A DNA stretch of 64,000 bases from Liolophura sinensis (taxonomy: Eukaryota > Mollusca > Polyplacophora > Chitonida > Chitonidae). Made by a program: the position numbers and the translations under genes. The notes beneath the pieces were generated by a model, which had not been told where the DNA came from, did not search any database, and saw only the letters and a program-made list of their open reading frames with translations. The stretch spans positions 14,993,504 to 15,057,503 of the forward strand of contig NC_088298.1 in assembly GCF_032854445.1 (NCBI RefSeq). Direction: 5' to 3'. Shown in pieces: positions 25,301 to 34,975 of the stretch. Position 1 is the stretch's first letter, and each line of letters starts with the position of its first letter.

Positions 25301-28300
25301 AAACAGATGTTATGACGGCAGATTTTCAGCACTGGGTACAGTTGACAACAGGCAGATAGGATGACTACAGTCTGGCCGAACAGGGGGCCTCTGGTTAATA
25401 GGGCTCATCAGGTCTCCCTCCTCCCCCCCACCCCTCCCAACAGGGGCAGGGCGAATATGTATTCGCCTCCTCCAGAGGGGCAGGGAGCAAGCGAGGGGTG
25501 TAACCATTATATCGCTGAGATACTGAGATATGGCCTCAAGCCAAGTTCATTCATGCATAAATATAAGGGATTTTGTTAATGGAAATCAAAAAGAGTATAA
25601 GAGACTTGTTGCACGGATAGAATGGAGGGGAAAAAGCTACGTGGACTTGGATCACCTGATCAGATCTACATGCACTGAAAAATATTTGCCGGCACCAGCT
25701 CATATTTTGGACAAATCTAAGCCAGGAAAATGAACAGATCCATGTAGATCAATGCCGTGACCTTGGATACGTGTTTGGAACAGTATTATGTATCTATAAT
25801 TTATGACGGAAAATTTATGTCAGCTGTTTTCTACATGTAGACTGTGCATGCTGTGGAGATTTTCTACATTTACAGCAAAGTGTTCAGGTACACTGGTGCA
25901 TGTATGCACCCATACATCTATTTCTAAACCTGACAACATATAATATCATGTGCTATACTCACAGCCCAAGACTTATGAGGGCACGGGTTCAAATCCAGGC
26001 AAGGCTTTTGAAGTCAGAAGGTTTGTCAGAAACCTAGCGTGTCCAGTAGTCCACTGTTGTTTTAGTGATGGTAGAACGTCCGTTTCGGGAGCGGAAGATC
26101 CAGGGTCAATCTTGGGTCAAGTCACACCTTAAAAGAGGAAGCTGTAACTTCCTCGCTTGGCTTTCAGCATGAAGGGGATAGTGCAACGACTGGTTAACCC
26201 GTATCAGAACAATGGCTCGGGCCGGCCGGCTTACTTGCCTTTGGTAAGGCGTCTCAGTGAAGCAGCATTTGATAAAAGAGTGATGGAAGTCCGATGTGCA
26301 CCAGGGAGGCACATTACAAGCACTCTAAGGATTCCTTCGTTGTCCTTTGACTGAAAAATTGTTAAGTACAACATTAAACCCCAAGCACTCGCTCACTCGT
26401 GTAAGTGAAACATGTTTTGGGCAATTCAATACATGTAAATAGATGGAATAAATTAGTATGTAGCAACAAGCACCTGTTATATAAAGTCAGTATATGCCTG
26501 AAAATCTTGTTGTCTGTCGACATATTTTAATGTTGATTTTGTAGAGACCTGTCACGGATGAAGGTGTACAATTTTGCGTATTGTTTTTGTTTATTGTTTT
26601 ATTGAAAATTTAAATAATCACTAATTAGTTGTTTTTTTTTTTTTTTTTTTTTTTTGCCTATCAGGCTGTGTTGGCTCTGGCGGCATCATGGACATCGCGT
26701 CAAGTAGGGGATAGAACTCTAACTGGCACAGTTATAGATTCCGGGGACGGAGTAACTCATGTCATTCCTGTGGTGAGTGGTTAAGGGGAGATAACTGGTG
26801 TATTACCTTAGTGACGGCATGCAGTCAACACTGATTGTGTGGCCGTTTGTAGCAGTCTATTAACAGTCATTGAGGCCCAGTTGTTTTTCACCAATGTTGC
26901 TTGTATATCTGCATGTCCCACCTGGGAAAGCTGGTAGATCACTTGCCAGAGGTCATGGTTTTACTAAAGTTTCAGGGCACTCCATTTTTTTTTCATCCAC
27001 AAAACTAATTGCTGACTGAAAAACTGCTTTACCTTCGGAGATTTAACAATTTGCTGAGGATTTTTCTACTTTGTGTGAGTTGAGTATTCATGATCATGGT
27101 TCAAAGCACAAATGTTATAGATGAATTGAACATGTTTCCTATGCCTTTCTTTGTATAAATACCAGTTTTTTCTCACCAGTGATTTTTGCAAAAGTCTAAA
27201 ACAACAGCATGTATTTTAAATACAATACCTAAATTTTCAACCCCATCAATCAGATATTTAGTTTTGACCATTCTGAGCGCTATCTAGAACTGTCTGCAAT
27301 TGTCTACATTTTTGGCCAATGAAATGCTTCTGTTTTTGACCAGGCCGAGGGCTATGTGATAGGTAGCTGTATCAAACATATTCCAATCGCTGGACGTGAC
27401 ATCACATACTTCATCCAGCAGCTGTTGAGGGAACGTGAGGTGGGGATTCCCCCAGAACAGTCGCTAGAGACAGCCAAGGCTATCAAGGTACGGCACAGCC
27501 AATTGGCTCATTTCCTGGTGGGTTGCCAAGCTAAGTCAGCCAATCATGATTGCATAATGTTTTCATACCAGGTATAATGGGTTGCGTTGTTGTGGTTTAA
27601 GATCATTTTTAGAACTCATTGAATATAACTGATTGAACTTTGGTTAAACTGCAATCGGCGTGAAGAGAGAGGAAAAGCTTTAAAGTTGTTAATCTAGACA
27701 CTTCATTGCATATTTCATGGACTAATGTGTGAGAGTGTGTAGTGAAAAATCAGGTGAATTGTAGGTGAATTTCTGCTGATCAAGTACTGTTTTTACCAGC
27801 TTATTACGACATGACGATAGGTCTTGAAGAATTCCATGGATGAATTATGGGGGATTTACTGTACCCTAATTCTTCCTCTTTTACGCACATGAAAGAGCAA
27901 CTTTCACAGGAATTTATGCATGTTTTAAATTTGATTTTGGAGACAAAACTACATTGGTTGGATTGACCAATTTCAGTGCTTCACAGAATGTATTATTTTA
28001 TCAGTCTACACAGAATAATGCCCTCCCGAATTTGCTTGAATAAACACCTTGTAAACATGCGAAAGGTTGAAGAATTACAGTAGTGTTAAAAGTATGACAT
28101 AACCCTGTAAAGTAACAACCTATTTAAAAAATTGTATTTTCCACGAGTTGCATGAATTCCATGAACGTGATAAGTGTCCTAATGGGTGATTTATTTTTGT
28201 CTGACAGGAAAGATTTTGCTATGTATGTCCAGGACGTTGCCAAAGAGTTTGCCAAATATGACCAGGATCCCACAAAGTGGATAAAGAGATTCGAGAGCAT

Positions 28301-31300
28301 GAACGCCGTCACAAAGCAAGGGTTTGGTGTAGATGTAGGCTACAAACGCTTCCTCGGACCAGAAATCTTCTTCCATCCTGAGGTATGTTTTCAGAAAGTT
28401 TGATGTTATGTTAACTTTGTTCTGATTGGCTATGAGCCAGAAATCTTCTTTATTCCAAGATATGTATTAGCCAGTGAGAATGCTGAATGATATATCGACT
28501 GTGTTCTGATTGGCTATGAACCTGAAATCTTCTTCCATCCTGTGGAATGCGTTAGCCAATGAGAAACTTGATGACATGTTCTCTGTGTTCTGATTGGCTA
28601 CGAAATGCAGATCTGCACATCACACATGAGAATCATTGTCAGTTACTTGCCAAATGTTGGTTATTCCCCATGGTAAAGCAAGTTTGCTTCAACCATGAAA
28701 CTGAAATTGAGTATTGCATAAAAAAGTGCAATAAAAGGAACTTATTTTGATAAAAGATAGATTTCCTTTGTTGACTAAAGCTGGTCAGTATAATGTAGCT
28801 GATTAAACATGTCCTGATGTTATTTTTTTTTTTTCAGTTTGCAAACCCAGACTTTGAGACACCAATCTCAGAAACAGTGGACAATGTGATTCAGAACTGT
28901 CCCATTGATGTGAGAAGAGGCTTGTACAAGGTTAGTGTGCACACACTCAGTGAGCAGTCAGTCGTATGAACACTCAGTGAACAGTCAGTCGTATGAGCAG
29001 TCAGTGAACAGTCAGTCCTATGAACACTTAGTGAACAGTCAGTCGTATAAACAGTCAGTGAACAGTCAGTCGTATAAACACTCAGTGAACAGTCAGTGGT
29101 ATGAACACACAGTGAACAGTCAGAGGTATGAACACTCGGTGAACAGTCAGTCGTATAAACGCTCAGTGAACAGTCAGTGGTATGAACATTCAGTGAACAG
29201 TCAGAGGTATGAACACTCAGTGAACAGTCAGAGGTATGAACACTCAATGAACAGTCAGTCGTATAAACACTCAGTTAACAGTCTGTTGTATAAACACTCT
29301 GTGAACAGTCAGTTGTGTAAACATGCGGTGAATGGTCTGTCATATAAACCATGTACCAGTTTCACAGGCGCATCAGTATACAATTTCGGAATCAGTCATA
29401 TGGTAGATGAACACAAGTACATTGGCAGAATCTGCTGACGGCACAGGATTCAACTTAGTTCTGGTATTTTTAAGTGTCATTTTCTTAGTTGGATTGCCTT
29501 GTACCTATACCGAAGTCCAGTTACATTTTCAGGTTTGACAAGGCCGCTGTCGTACAAGTGAAATATTCTTGTGTGGCATAAAACTCCAATCAAGTAAATG
29601 AATTTTAGATGTCTCTAAGATTTTATAAAGAAAATTGCTGAACGTGATAGTGAAAAAACGCATAAATGACATAAATTAAGGAATGAATAATTAAATAAAT
29701 AAAGGCTCTTTTATGAATTCCGGTTTGTAAACTGGATTTCTGATAAAAAGGCAGACCACTCTAAAATGAAGTATGTACCAGATGGAAGACCATTAAAAAA
29801 CTGTCTAGGAAAAAGAAATTTTATAACCGAGTAAAATTGTGTTAAGAGATCAGATTCCTCAGTGGTATGTCGCAACCCAGAAGGTATCTGTTTTGCCACA
29901 CCTACACTTTTGCCGGGTATAATTTGTTTCACGGTCAGATTTTACGAGTGCATCATAAATTTGTATGTATATGCATTTTTAATGATGAAACTTGGCCCAT
30001 TGGGGTCAGAAAAAGGCCACCATAGAATAAAAAATTGCGAAAAACAACAAATCCATGTATTTTCCTGGACAGTTTTTGATGATTTTTCGTCTGGTACATA
30101 TTTCATATTAGTGTTTTCTTTGCCTTTAAGTACATTAATTGATGCGATGCTAAACAAAGATATATATATATATTTCTTTTTTTGCCAGAATGTTGTCTTG
30201 TCTGGAGGATCTACCATGTTCAGGGATTTCAGTAGAAGACTTCAGCGTGACTTGAAACGTGTCGTGGATGCTCGGTTAAAAGTCAGTGAGGAACTGAGTG
30301 GAGGCCGAATAAAGGTAAGAACAGTCGCAACAAGTGGTTTTGATTTTGACAGCTTTGATGGCGTACCTGTAGTTAAATATTTTTACACATATTGGGATGT
30401 TGTATAAAATCAGCCTTTATCAAAAGTTCAAAGTTTGAATTTTGCGTTTTGGATGGTTTTATAAACATCTGATTCTCAGATTTGTGCAGATTTCGGAAGG
30501 AATCTTTCTAATGTTTGAATGTCATAACTGTGTATTCTGAGATTCTCCCCACCATACTGCTGGCTGCCATCGTTGTAAGTGAAATATTCTTGAGTTTGGC
30601 ATAAAACACCAGTCAAATAAATATATATTTCCTCTTCCTTCACTGAATTTATCTGTAGCCTTTATTACCCTGTTCTGTTTTGTTTTGTTTTTTTCTACAG
30701 CCAAAACCCATTGAGGTACAAGTGATCTCTCATCATATGCAACGCTACGCTGTCTGGTTTGGTGGCAGTATGCTCGCCTCAACGGTAAGTCCTCCTCAAA
30801 GCTTAATAAACCTGTGGATCATTGTACGTTTCCCGTGGGCTTTTAACAATGTCTCCCCCTCCTTCCACCATAATGCCGACCTCTGTCATATAAGTCAGAT
30901 ACTTTTGAGTACCCTGTACACCAATCAAATAAATAAATAAATCAGATTATAATATCTCAGCATTGTAACCTCCCGTGTTCAAAGTACAACCAGAGCTTAT
31001 GTCATACCTTAAGTGTCACTGTCCAAGAACAGTTAAAGGAGTGCTTAATTAGGTTAAAAGTTAACTGAGGTATCTTAAAGTACTGTATGTATTGAGCTCA
31101 AGGTTTGTATACATGTAGAGGGTGTATTCTGCTAACGTTGACCTCCTGTTAATCCGGGTGGTAGTAACAGCTTAGCAAAAACAAGGGAAATTAGGATAAT
31201 CCGTTTAACCCTGCTGAGGTAGGCGGTGAGCAAAATCCTGTCAGTAGTGAAAGAAATTTTGAAAATTCTCAAAATGAAATTGGGGTCCTCCATGGCTCAG

Positions 31301-32380
31301 TTGGTTAGCGCACTAGCGCAGCGTATTGACCCAGGAGCCCCTCACCAATGCGGTTGCTTTGAGTTCAAGTGCAGCTCATGCTGGCTACCTCTCCGGCTGT
31401 ATGTGGGAAGGTCTTCCAGCAACCTGCGGATGGTCGTGGGTTTCCCTCGGGCTGTGCCCAGCTTCCTCCCACCCTAATGCTGGCCGCCGTCATATAAGTG
31501 AAATATTCTTGAGTACAGCGTAAAACACCAATCAAATAAATAAATAAATAAAAAATGAAATTTGAGCAGCTACTGATTGAGCTAATTCAGCATCACACTT
31601 TCTTACTGTATGAATGTGATATTCAGTATCATCTGTTAAACATTACTGTATTATTCGTATATATTCAGTCACATTGTCTAAAATGTTGCTTATTTAAAAA
31701 AGTAAATAACTCACACACTGAAATTCATTCAGTTTGAGTTTTGCACACAGTAAACATATATGACATAGTAGATATGTCTATCAATCTCCAGCCATTGTAG
31801 ACCTACTCCCCCCAATCGGTAAATGCATCCAGCGATAATTGAAGTTAAACATACCAGGTAATAGCACATCGTGGGTCGAAGGCGTTAGCGGAATTAACCA
31901 TGTAGAGCAGAGTAACACATTTGGCACGTGCAGTGATGGGTGCCATGAGTGCATATTAATTAGAAAATTTGTGACTTCATCCTGTGTAGAATAATCCGTG
32001 TTTTGTTAAATGTTGCGAATGGTGAAGTAATGAACCTTATATGAAAATTGAAAACCAGCTTGGTTTATGCATGTTTTGCATTCAAGCACTAAAGCACTTT
32101 TTTTTCAGTAGTATTTATGCATACAATTATTGTATTCTGAAAAAAAAAGAAATGATTTGTTTGCAGCATTGTTTCGCCACACCCTGTAGTTCTCTCAGAA
32201 TGTTTCGAAATATTGGTTGTAGAGCCGGTTGAAGAATTAGGGTCTATAGATTTGCTGAATATGCTTGATTTCTTCTGTTCTCAGCCGGAATTCTACCAGG
32301 TCTGTCACACAAAGGCGGACTATGATGAGTACGGAGCCAGTATCTGCCGTCACAACCCGGTCTTTGGAACCATGACATAA
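19294..32380 (+). CDS. ACTR3: Actin-related protein 3 (ARP3), whole gene, 11 coding exons, one frameshift
   Basis: Encodes the ATP-binding actin-like subunit of the Arp2/3 complex, which with Arp2 forms the pointed-end template that nucleates branched actin filaments at the cell cortex. Eleven exons with GT-AG borders join to 418 codons, the same length as vertebrate ARP3. Actin-fold nucleotide motifs are visible: DNGTGYTK near residues 11-18 (phosphate loop 1), DSGDG at 169-173 (phosphate loop 2), LSGGSTM at 321-327 and WFGGS at 378-382. All introns except the first lie between codons. Exon 7 contains one surplus G at 28,232/28,233; read literally the protein would stop at 28,259-28,261 after about 245 residues. 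Because everything else is intact, I favour an assembly error or a rare allele over a pseudogene. Family assignment is from recalled ARP3 sequence; very sure. Confidence 0.96.
19338..20703 (+). other. ARP3 intron 1
   Basis: 1.37 kb. Holds a short SINE-A 3'-end remnant near 19,941-19,970 (TATTTATTTATTTGACTGG). Open frames here show no similarity to a known protein. Confidence 0.85.
20704..20884 (+). CDS. ACTR3: ARP3 exon 2
   Basis: Acceptor tttcag, donor gtgggt. Completes Gly15 and codes to Lys75, including [13 protein letters not shown] and the ARP3-typical segment [13 protein letters not shown]. Confidence 0.96.
20931..21133 (-). mobile_element. SINE-A in ARP3 intron 2, reverse
   Basis: tttatttatttatttgattg through ggcacagcccgggggaaacc to cacagcgaccagtgagagac; tRNA-like head lost. 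Confidence 0.9.
21295..21480 (-). repeat. Dispersed repeat C, copy in ARP3 intron 2
   Basis: Reverse copy: cattgttctgtgttatctgg and aaggtgcacaaatcacactg. Similar to 27,890, 41,030 and 46,765. Confidence 0.65.
21768..22103 (+). mobile_element. SINE-B in ARP3 intron 2
   Basis: tRNA-like head ccgatggcagagttggtaga (box A) and tcctgcgtcgagcc (box B), a body with gtaacttcttccctt and tgaagcagcac, and the tail cgttaaaccccaagcaatca then tcactcactcac. Confidence 0.9.
22684..22794 (+). CDS. ACTR3: ARP3 exon 3
   Basis: Acceptor tttcag, donor gtaaag. Residues 76-112, [20 protein letters not shown] and onward to HYFLL; strongly conserved actin subdomain 1/2 region. Confidence 0.96.
23115..23358 (+). mobile_element. 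SINE-A, full length, with 13-bp target-site duplication
   Basis: Head ctccgtgggtcagttggtta (box A), gtgagttcaagtccagctca (box B), tail aaataaataaataa. Flanked by atctgggaatgtg at 23,102-23,114 and 23,359-23,371. In ARP3 intron 3. Confidence 0.95.
23455..23550 (+). CDS. ACTR3: ARP3 exon 4
   Basis: Acceptor ttacag, donor gtaagg. Residues 113-144, starting [20 protein letters not shown] and ending at Gln144. Matches vertebrate ARP3 almost residue for residue. Confidence 0.96.
23812..23897 (-). mobile_element. SINE-A 3' end, reverse
   Basis: gatttgattggtgttttaca to ggcggccagcattatggtgg; truncated after about 85 bases. Confidence 0.8.
24303..24426 (+). mobile_element. SINE-A 5' part
   Basis: gagcctctcaccaatacagt, box B gtgagttcaagtccagg, stops after gatcatgggtt. 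Confidence 0.8.
26053..26398 (+). mobile_element. SINE-B in ARP3 intron 4
   Basis: Head degraded (tgatggtagaacgtccgttt), box B region ccagggtcaatcttgg, body gtatcagaacaatggctcgg, tail cattaaaccccaagcactcg. Confidence 0.88.
26665..26772 (+). CDS. ACTR3: ARP3 exon 5
   Basis: Preceded by a run of about 24 T and acceptor atcag; donor gtgagt. Residues 145-180 with the second phosphate-binding loop DSGDG (169-173) followed by VTHVIPV. Confidence 0.96.
27344..27487 (+). CDS. ACTR3: ARP3 exon 6
   Basis: Acceptor accag, donor gtacgg. Residues 181-228, [20 protein letters not shown] and onward to SLETAKAIK. Ends on a codon boundary, so exon 7 must be read from its first base. Confidence 0.96.
27890..28085 (+). 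repeat. Dispersed repeat C, copy in ARP3 intron 6
   Basis: Contains tttgattttggagacaaaac, tcagtctacacagaataatg and aggttgaagaattacagtag. Confidence 0.8.
28208..28382 (+). CDS. ACTR3: ARP3 exon 7 (contains a one-base insertion)
   Basis: Acceptor gacag, donor gtatgt. The exon is 175 bases but codes 58 conserved residues (229-286), so one base is surplus. The first frame gives ERFCYVCP, matching ARP3 ERYSYVCP; then a G at 28,232/28,233 shifts the frame and the remainder [10 protein letters not shown] to GPEIFFHPE continues in the next frame. The literal frame meets TGA at 28,259. No alternative GT or AG nearby restores both halves. Confidence 0.93.
28349..28605 (+). repeat. Exon 7 end of ARP3 copied twice into intron 7
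   Basis: The exon end agaaatcttcttccatcctg (from 28,361) recurs at about 28,439 and 28,523, separated by copies of gttctgattggctatgag. Spacing is 78 and 84 bases. Copies keep PEIFFxP coding similarity but lack a GT at the donor position. Confidence 0.8.
28838..28930 (+). CDS. ACTR3: ARP3 exon 8
   Basis: Acceptor tttcag, donor gttagt. Residues 287-317, [20 protein letters not shown] and onward to VRRGLYK. The usual VRRPLYK reads VRRGLYK here. A 27-bp tandem array starts just after the donor. Confidence 0.95.
28944..29340 (+). repeat. 27-bp minisatellite at the ARP3 exon 8 donor
   Basis: About 14 copies of a 27-base unit (tatgaacactcagtgaacag then tcagtcg), beginning within about 15 bases of the donor at 28,931. 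As 27 is divisible by three and the unit lacks stops, it stays open in one frame on each strand (plus frame repeats SYEHSVNSQ). Confidence 0.93.
29750..30130. repeat. Inverted repeat in ARP3 intron 8
   Basis: Arms about 29,750-29,830 and 30,055-30,130: aaatgaagtatgtaccagat on the left pairs with the right arm tctggtacatatttcatatt, and aactgtctaggaaaa with ttttcctggacagttt. About 225 bases lie between the arms. Likely a foldback or MITE-type element. Confidence 0.6.
30189..30314 (+). CDS. ACTR3: ARP3 exon 9
   Basis: Acceptor gccag, donor gtaaga. Residues 318-359 with [20 protein letters not shown], the actin-fold adenosine/phosphate region, and ending [10 protein letters not shown]. Confidence 0.96.
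30540..30630 (+). mobile_element. SINE-A 3' end
   Basis: ccaccatactgctggctgcc, attcttgagtttggcataaa, tail caaataaatatata. In ARP3 intron 9. Confidence 0.8.
30701..30784 (+). CDS. ACTR3: ARP3 exon 10
   Basis: Acceptor ctacag after a T-rich tract, donor gtaagt. Residues 360-387, [20 protein letters not shown] then GGSMLAST; invariant ARP3 C-terminal block. Confidence 0.96.
30805..30944 (+). mobile_element. SINE-A 3' half
   Basis: ccaccataatgccgacctct, then accaatcaaataaataaata. Body diverged. Confidence 0.75.
31282..31551 (+). mobile_element. SINE-A, full length, with 11-bp target-site duplication
   Basis: Head catggctcagttggttagcg and gcactagcgcagcg, box B tgagttcaagtgcagc, body and (AAAT)n tail intact. 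Flanked by aaaatgaaatt at 31,271-31,281 and 31,552-31,562. In ARP3 intron 10. Confidence 0.95.
32285..32380 (+). CDS. ACTR3: ARP3 exon 11 and stop codon
   Basis: Acceptor ctcag. Residues 388-418 starting [17 protein letters not shown], ending [10 protein letters not shown] and TAA at 32,378-32,380. C-terminus length agrees with the family. Confidence 0.96.
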   Translation, partial: PEFYQVCHTKADYDEYGASICRHNPVFGTMT

Positions 32381-34320
32381 ACTCCGTTCCTTTGTTGGTT
32401 TTAATGTGGGGTGGTGTTCATGTCGTGGCGGGAGGACGAAACACGCAGTGGTAAAGAAGATCATCGAAACAGGCCAGAGTTGCCGGTAACAACCTCTCCC
32501 CTCTACTAGATGGAATAGGCTGACCCAATTCGTAAACTATGATCGTACTAATGAAGCAGTCTATTTTGAAAGTTGAGGGGTGCCCAGTGCTGGTTTCTGG
32601 CTTGCATTCTTACTATAATTATATGCCTTAAAAATAGTATCTCTTAAACCGAAAGGTATAACAAATGTAATAAAAAAGTGTTTATCTTTTTAACACCAAG
32701 AAAAACTATTTTCTCATTATCAAAGGATGAAGTTTCTTTTATTATTATTATTATTATTTTTTTTTTTACGCAAAAATTGTGTATGTATGATTTATTTCCT
32801 CTTTTATGTTCTGTAGATTGCTCTAACAAATTATTATTTTGGACAATATGTTACTTCATTGCATAAACTTTAACACAATAAAACCAAAATCCAACCTCAA
32901 ACTTATTCTAAATGTCTCTTCAGGATTTCTTCGATTTCTCTTTGTACTACCCCTATTGGGTGAAATAGCGGTTTGTTGTTCCTGGAAAGACAAGATTTAT
33001 CTCCCTTGGAAATGGACCAGCAGAACAAACTTCATGTTAAATTTTTTTTTTGTACAAATATTTTAAATTTTGGGGAAATAGCAGAATTATGTACTATTTG
33101 TAGTATTGAGATGATAATGGTTAAAAGTGATTTGCTATGATTGTCATGTTATGTTGCTAGAAAAAGAAAAAAAAAAGGAGGAATAGGTTCTGAAATACAT
33201 GTCTGATAGGAATAATTCATGCGCAATCCATTTTTCATTGTATGAAAGAAATTATATTTATAATCAAATTTTGAACAAACCAATAAAATATGACTTCAAA
33301 ATTATGAAGCTGCAGACTCCTTCAAAATATGGTTTAGCGAGCCGATGAGTAACTAGCTGTTAGGTTTTCATTTTCACAATTCCAGTTATAGAAAGAAATA
33401 AGTTATTAGTGACTAACTAGATGACTAGATATTGATTTTCTATGAATGAAGATTAGACTGTTAAACGCAGCTTGCTAAAAGGAAGAGGAGTTGCTGTTTG
33501 TTAATTATTATAATTATCTAATTATCTAATTCTGCACATTTCAGTTTTAGGACCTGGTGTTACCAGTTTGCCTAAGTCTTCTGTCTCATCACAGCATTTT
33601 CTAGGTTAGAATACAGTAAGACGATGCAGTTTACGAAAAATTAGAAAAGCAAAGATGTAGAAAGATTGGTTAAAAGTAGGCTTTGAATGATATAAATAGG
33701 AGAGGGGCTTGCTGTATTTATATATGCTATGTGGGATTTTACTTTTATTCACAGATGTAAATGTGTATTTTTGGACAGAAAACGATGTATAAATCAATCA
33801 CGCTTAATTAATTTAGAGATTTAGTGCTAATTTATAGGTCCTTTAGGGTGCTAGATTATGGTACACTACGGTACTTCTTAACGATGTATCACCAACATGT
33901 TTTCGTCAGGTTAGTTAGTTCTGAACAGTTTAACATTTTTCAAATTCATTAATTCAATTTTTTTTTTTTTTTTGGAATGAGATGTCTGGAACATGTAAAG
34001 TTAAAATTCAGCCAAAATAACTAAAATCATGCGAAAACAGTGGCCAGTGGAACGTTCATTATACTGGAATGTAATTAATTCAACAAAAGTAAGTTCTGTG
34101 GGGAAAAATGCTGTCGTATCATATGCAATTTGTCTTGTTTATTTTACTTTTGATCAACATTTTCACAACCTGTTTAAATGTCAATAATTAACCTGACTTT
34201 TCTGTATTAAAACTGTACCATATTGTCACTTTATTCTCCATTTTATATAAAACAAAATGTATGTGCTATGAAAATGTATAACCGATTGTAATAAACTTGG
34301 AACCTCTAAGCCTTGGTTGA
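32381..34320 (+). other. ARP3 3' UTR (extent approximate)
   Basis: AT-rich sequence after the TAA. AATAAA hexamers are present at 32,877-32,882, 33,282-33,287 and 34,290-34,295 (and AATAAA at 32,669-32,674), so alternative polyadenylation is possible. The last hexamer is followed by sequence unlike the preceding UTR. A short (ATT)n run lies near 32,738-32,758. Confidence 0.45.
34290..34295 (+). terminator. Candidate distal poly(A) signal of ARP3
   Basis: AATAAA in gattgtAATAAActtgg, about 1.9 kb after the stop. Nearer hexamers at 32,669, 32,877 and 33,282 are equally good by sequence. Confidence 0.35.
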
Positions 34321-34846
34321 AATAGATTTCTTGTCTAATTCCTACAAGTTTTGTTTTCTTTTTTTTTTTTAGCAGATGCATAAGTGGGGAACGTATCAAA
34401 ACATAAGGAAATACATAAATTCAAGTGCTTGAATTTTTTTCAACTGCTACAGCGTGTAATCCAAATATTTCCATATGTTCTAACATTTACACCTGTTCGA
34501 TTTGTATTTTATTTCACAAATTATAGAATAGTTTTGTTTGAAAACATGTAGATACCTGTATTCGTTACTAAGCAAATTTCTCAACATACTGGTATTGAAT
34601 TACATTATTTTTGTAATTCTATTTGGCGTTTTAAACCGTATTTAAGAATATTTTGCTCACAATGGCAGTCAGGTTTATGACTGAAGGAAGCCAAGTAAGC
34701 ACCAAGAGGACTACATGAGTTCACTGGGTCAGCAGACCTAGAAGTGCCTGGAAAAAACTCCCATCGTAAAGCCACAGCCAAACAAGCATAAGTTGGATTT
34801 AAAGTTGAAACCACAATGATGTGTACTCTTTTGAGGGTTTGTGCAG

Positions 34847-34975
34847 GGCCTTGAAAACCTGGAAATTCAAAGTAACTTATCCAGGCCTTGAAAACCTGGA
34901 AATTCAAAGTAACTTATGCAGGTCTTGAAAACCTGGAAATTCAAAGTAACTTATGCAGGCCTTTAAACACCTGAA
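34847..34975. repeat. 38-bp tandem repeat, about 3.4 copies
   Basis: Unit ccaggccttgaaaacctgga followed by aattcaaagtaacttatg; copies nearly identical, last one diverging. Lies in the spacer after ARP3. Confidence 0.9.

Larger units (their letters stand above)
23551..26664 (+). other. ARP3 intron 4
   Basis: 3.1 kb, the longest ARP3 intron. Contains partial SINE-A copies at 23,812-23,897 (-) and 24,303-24,426 (+), a C-rich stretch near 25,410-25,440, and SINE-B at 26,053-26,398. It ends in a T24 polypyrimidine run. No coding sequence recognised. Confidence 0.8.
30785..32284 (+). other. ARP3 intron 10
   Basis: 1.5 kb. Contains a SINE-A 3' portion (30,805-30,944) and a full-length SINE-A with target-site duplication (31,282-31,551). 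The rest is AT-rich with no recognisable gene. Confidence 0.8.

Noticed and set aside
28935-29438. 167-codon open frame with 9-residue repeats
   Set aside because: It is produced by the stop-free 27-bp array in an intron; the opposite strand is equally open.
19294-32380. ARP3 as a processed or dead pseudogene because of the frameshift
   Set aside because: All introns and splice sites are present and ten of eleven exons are flawless, which does not fit decay.
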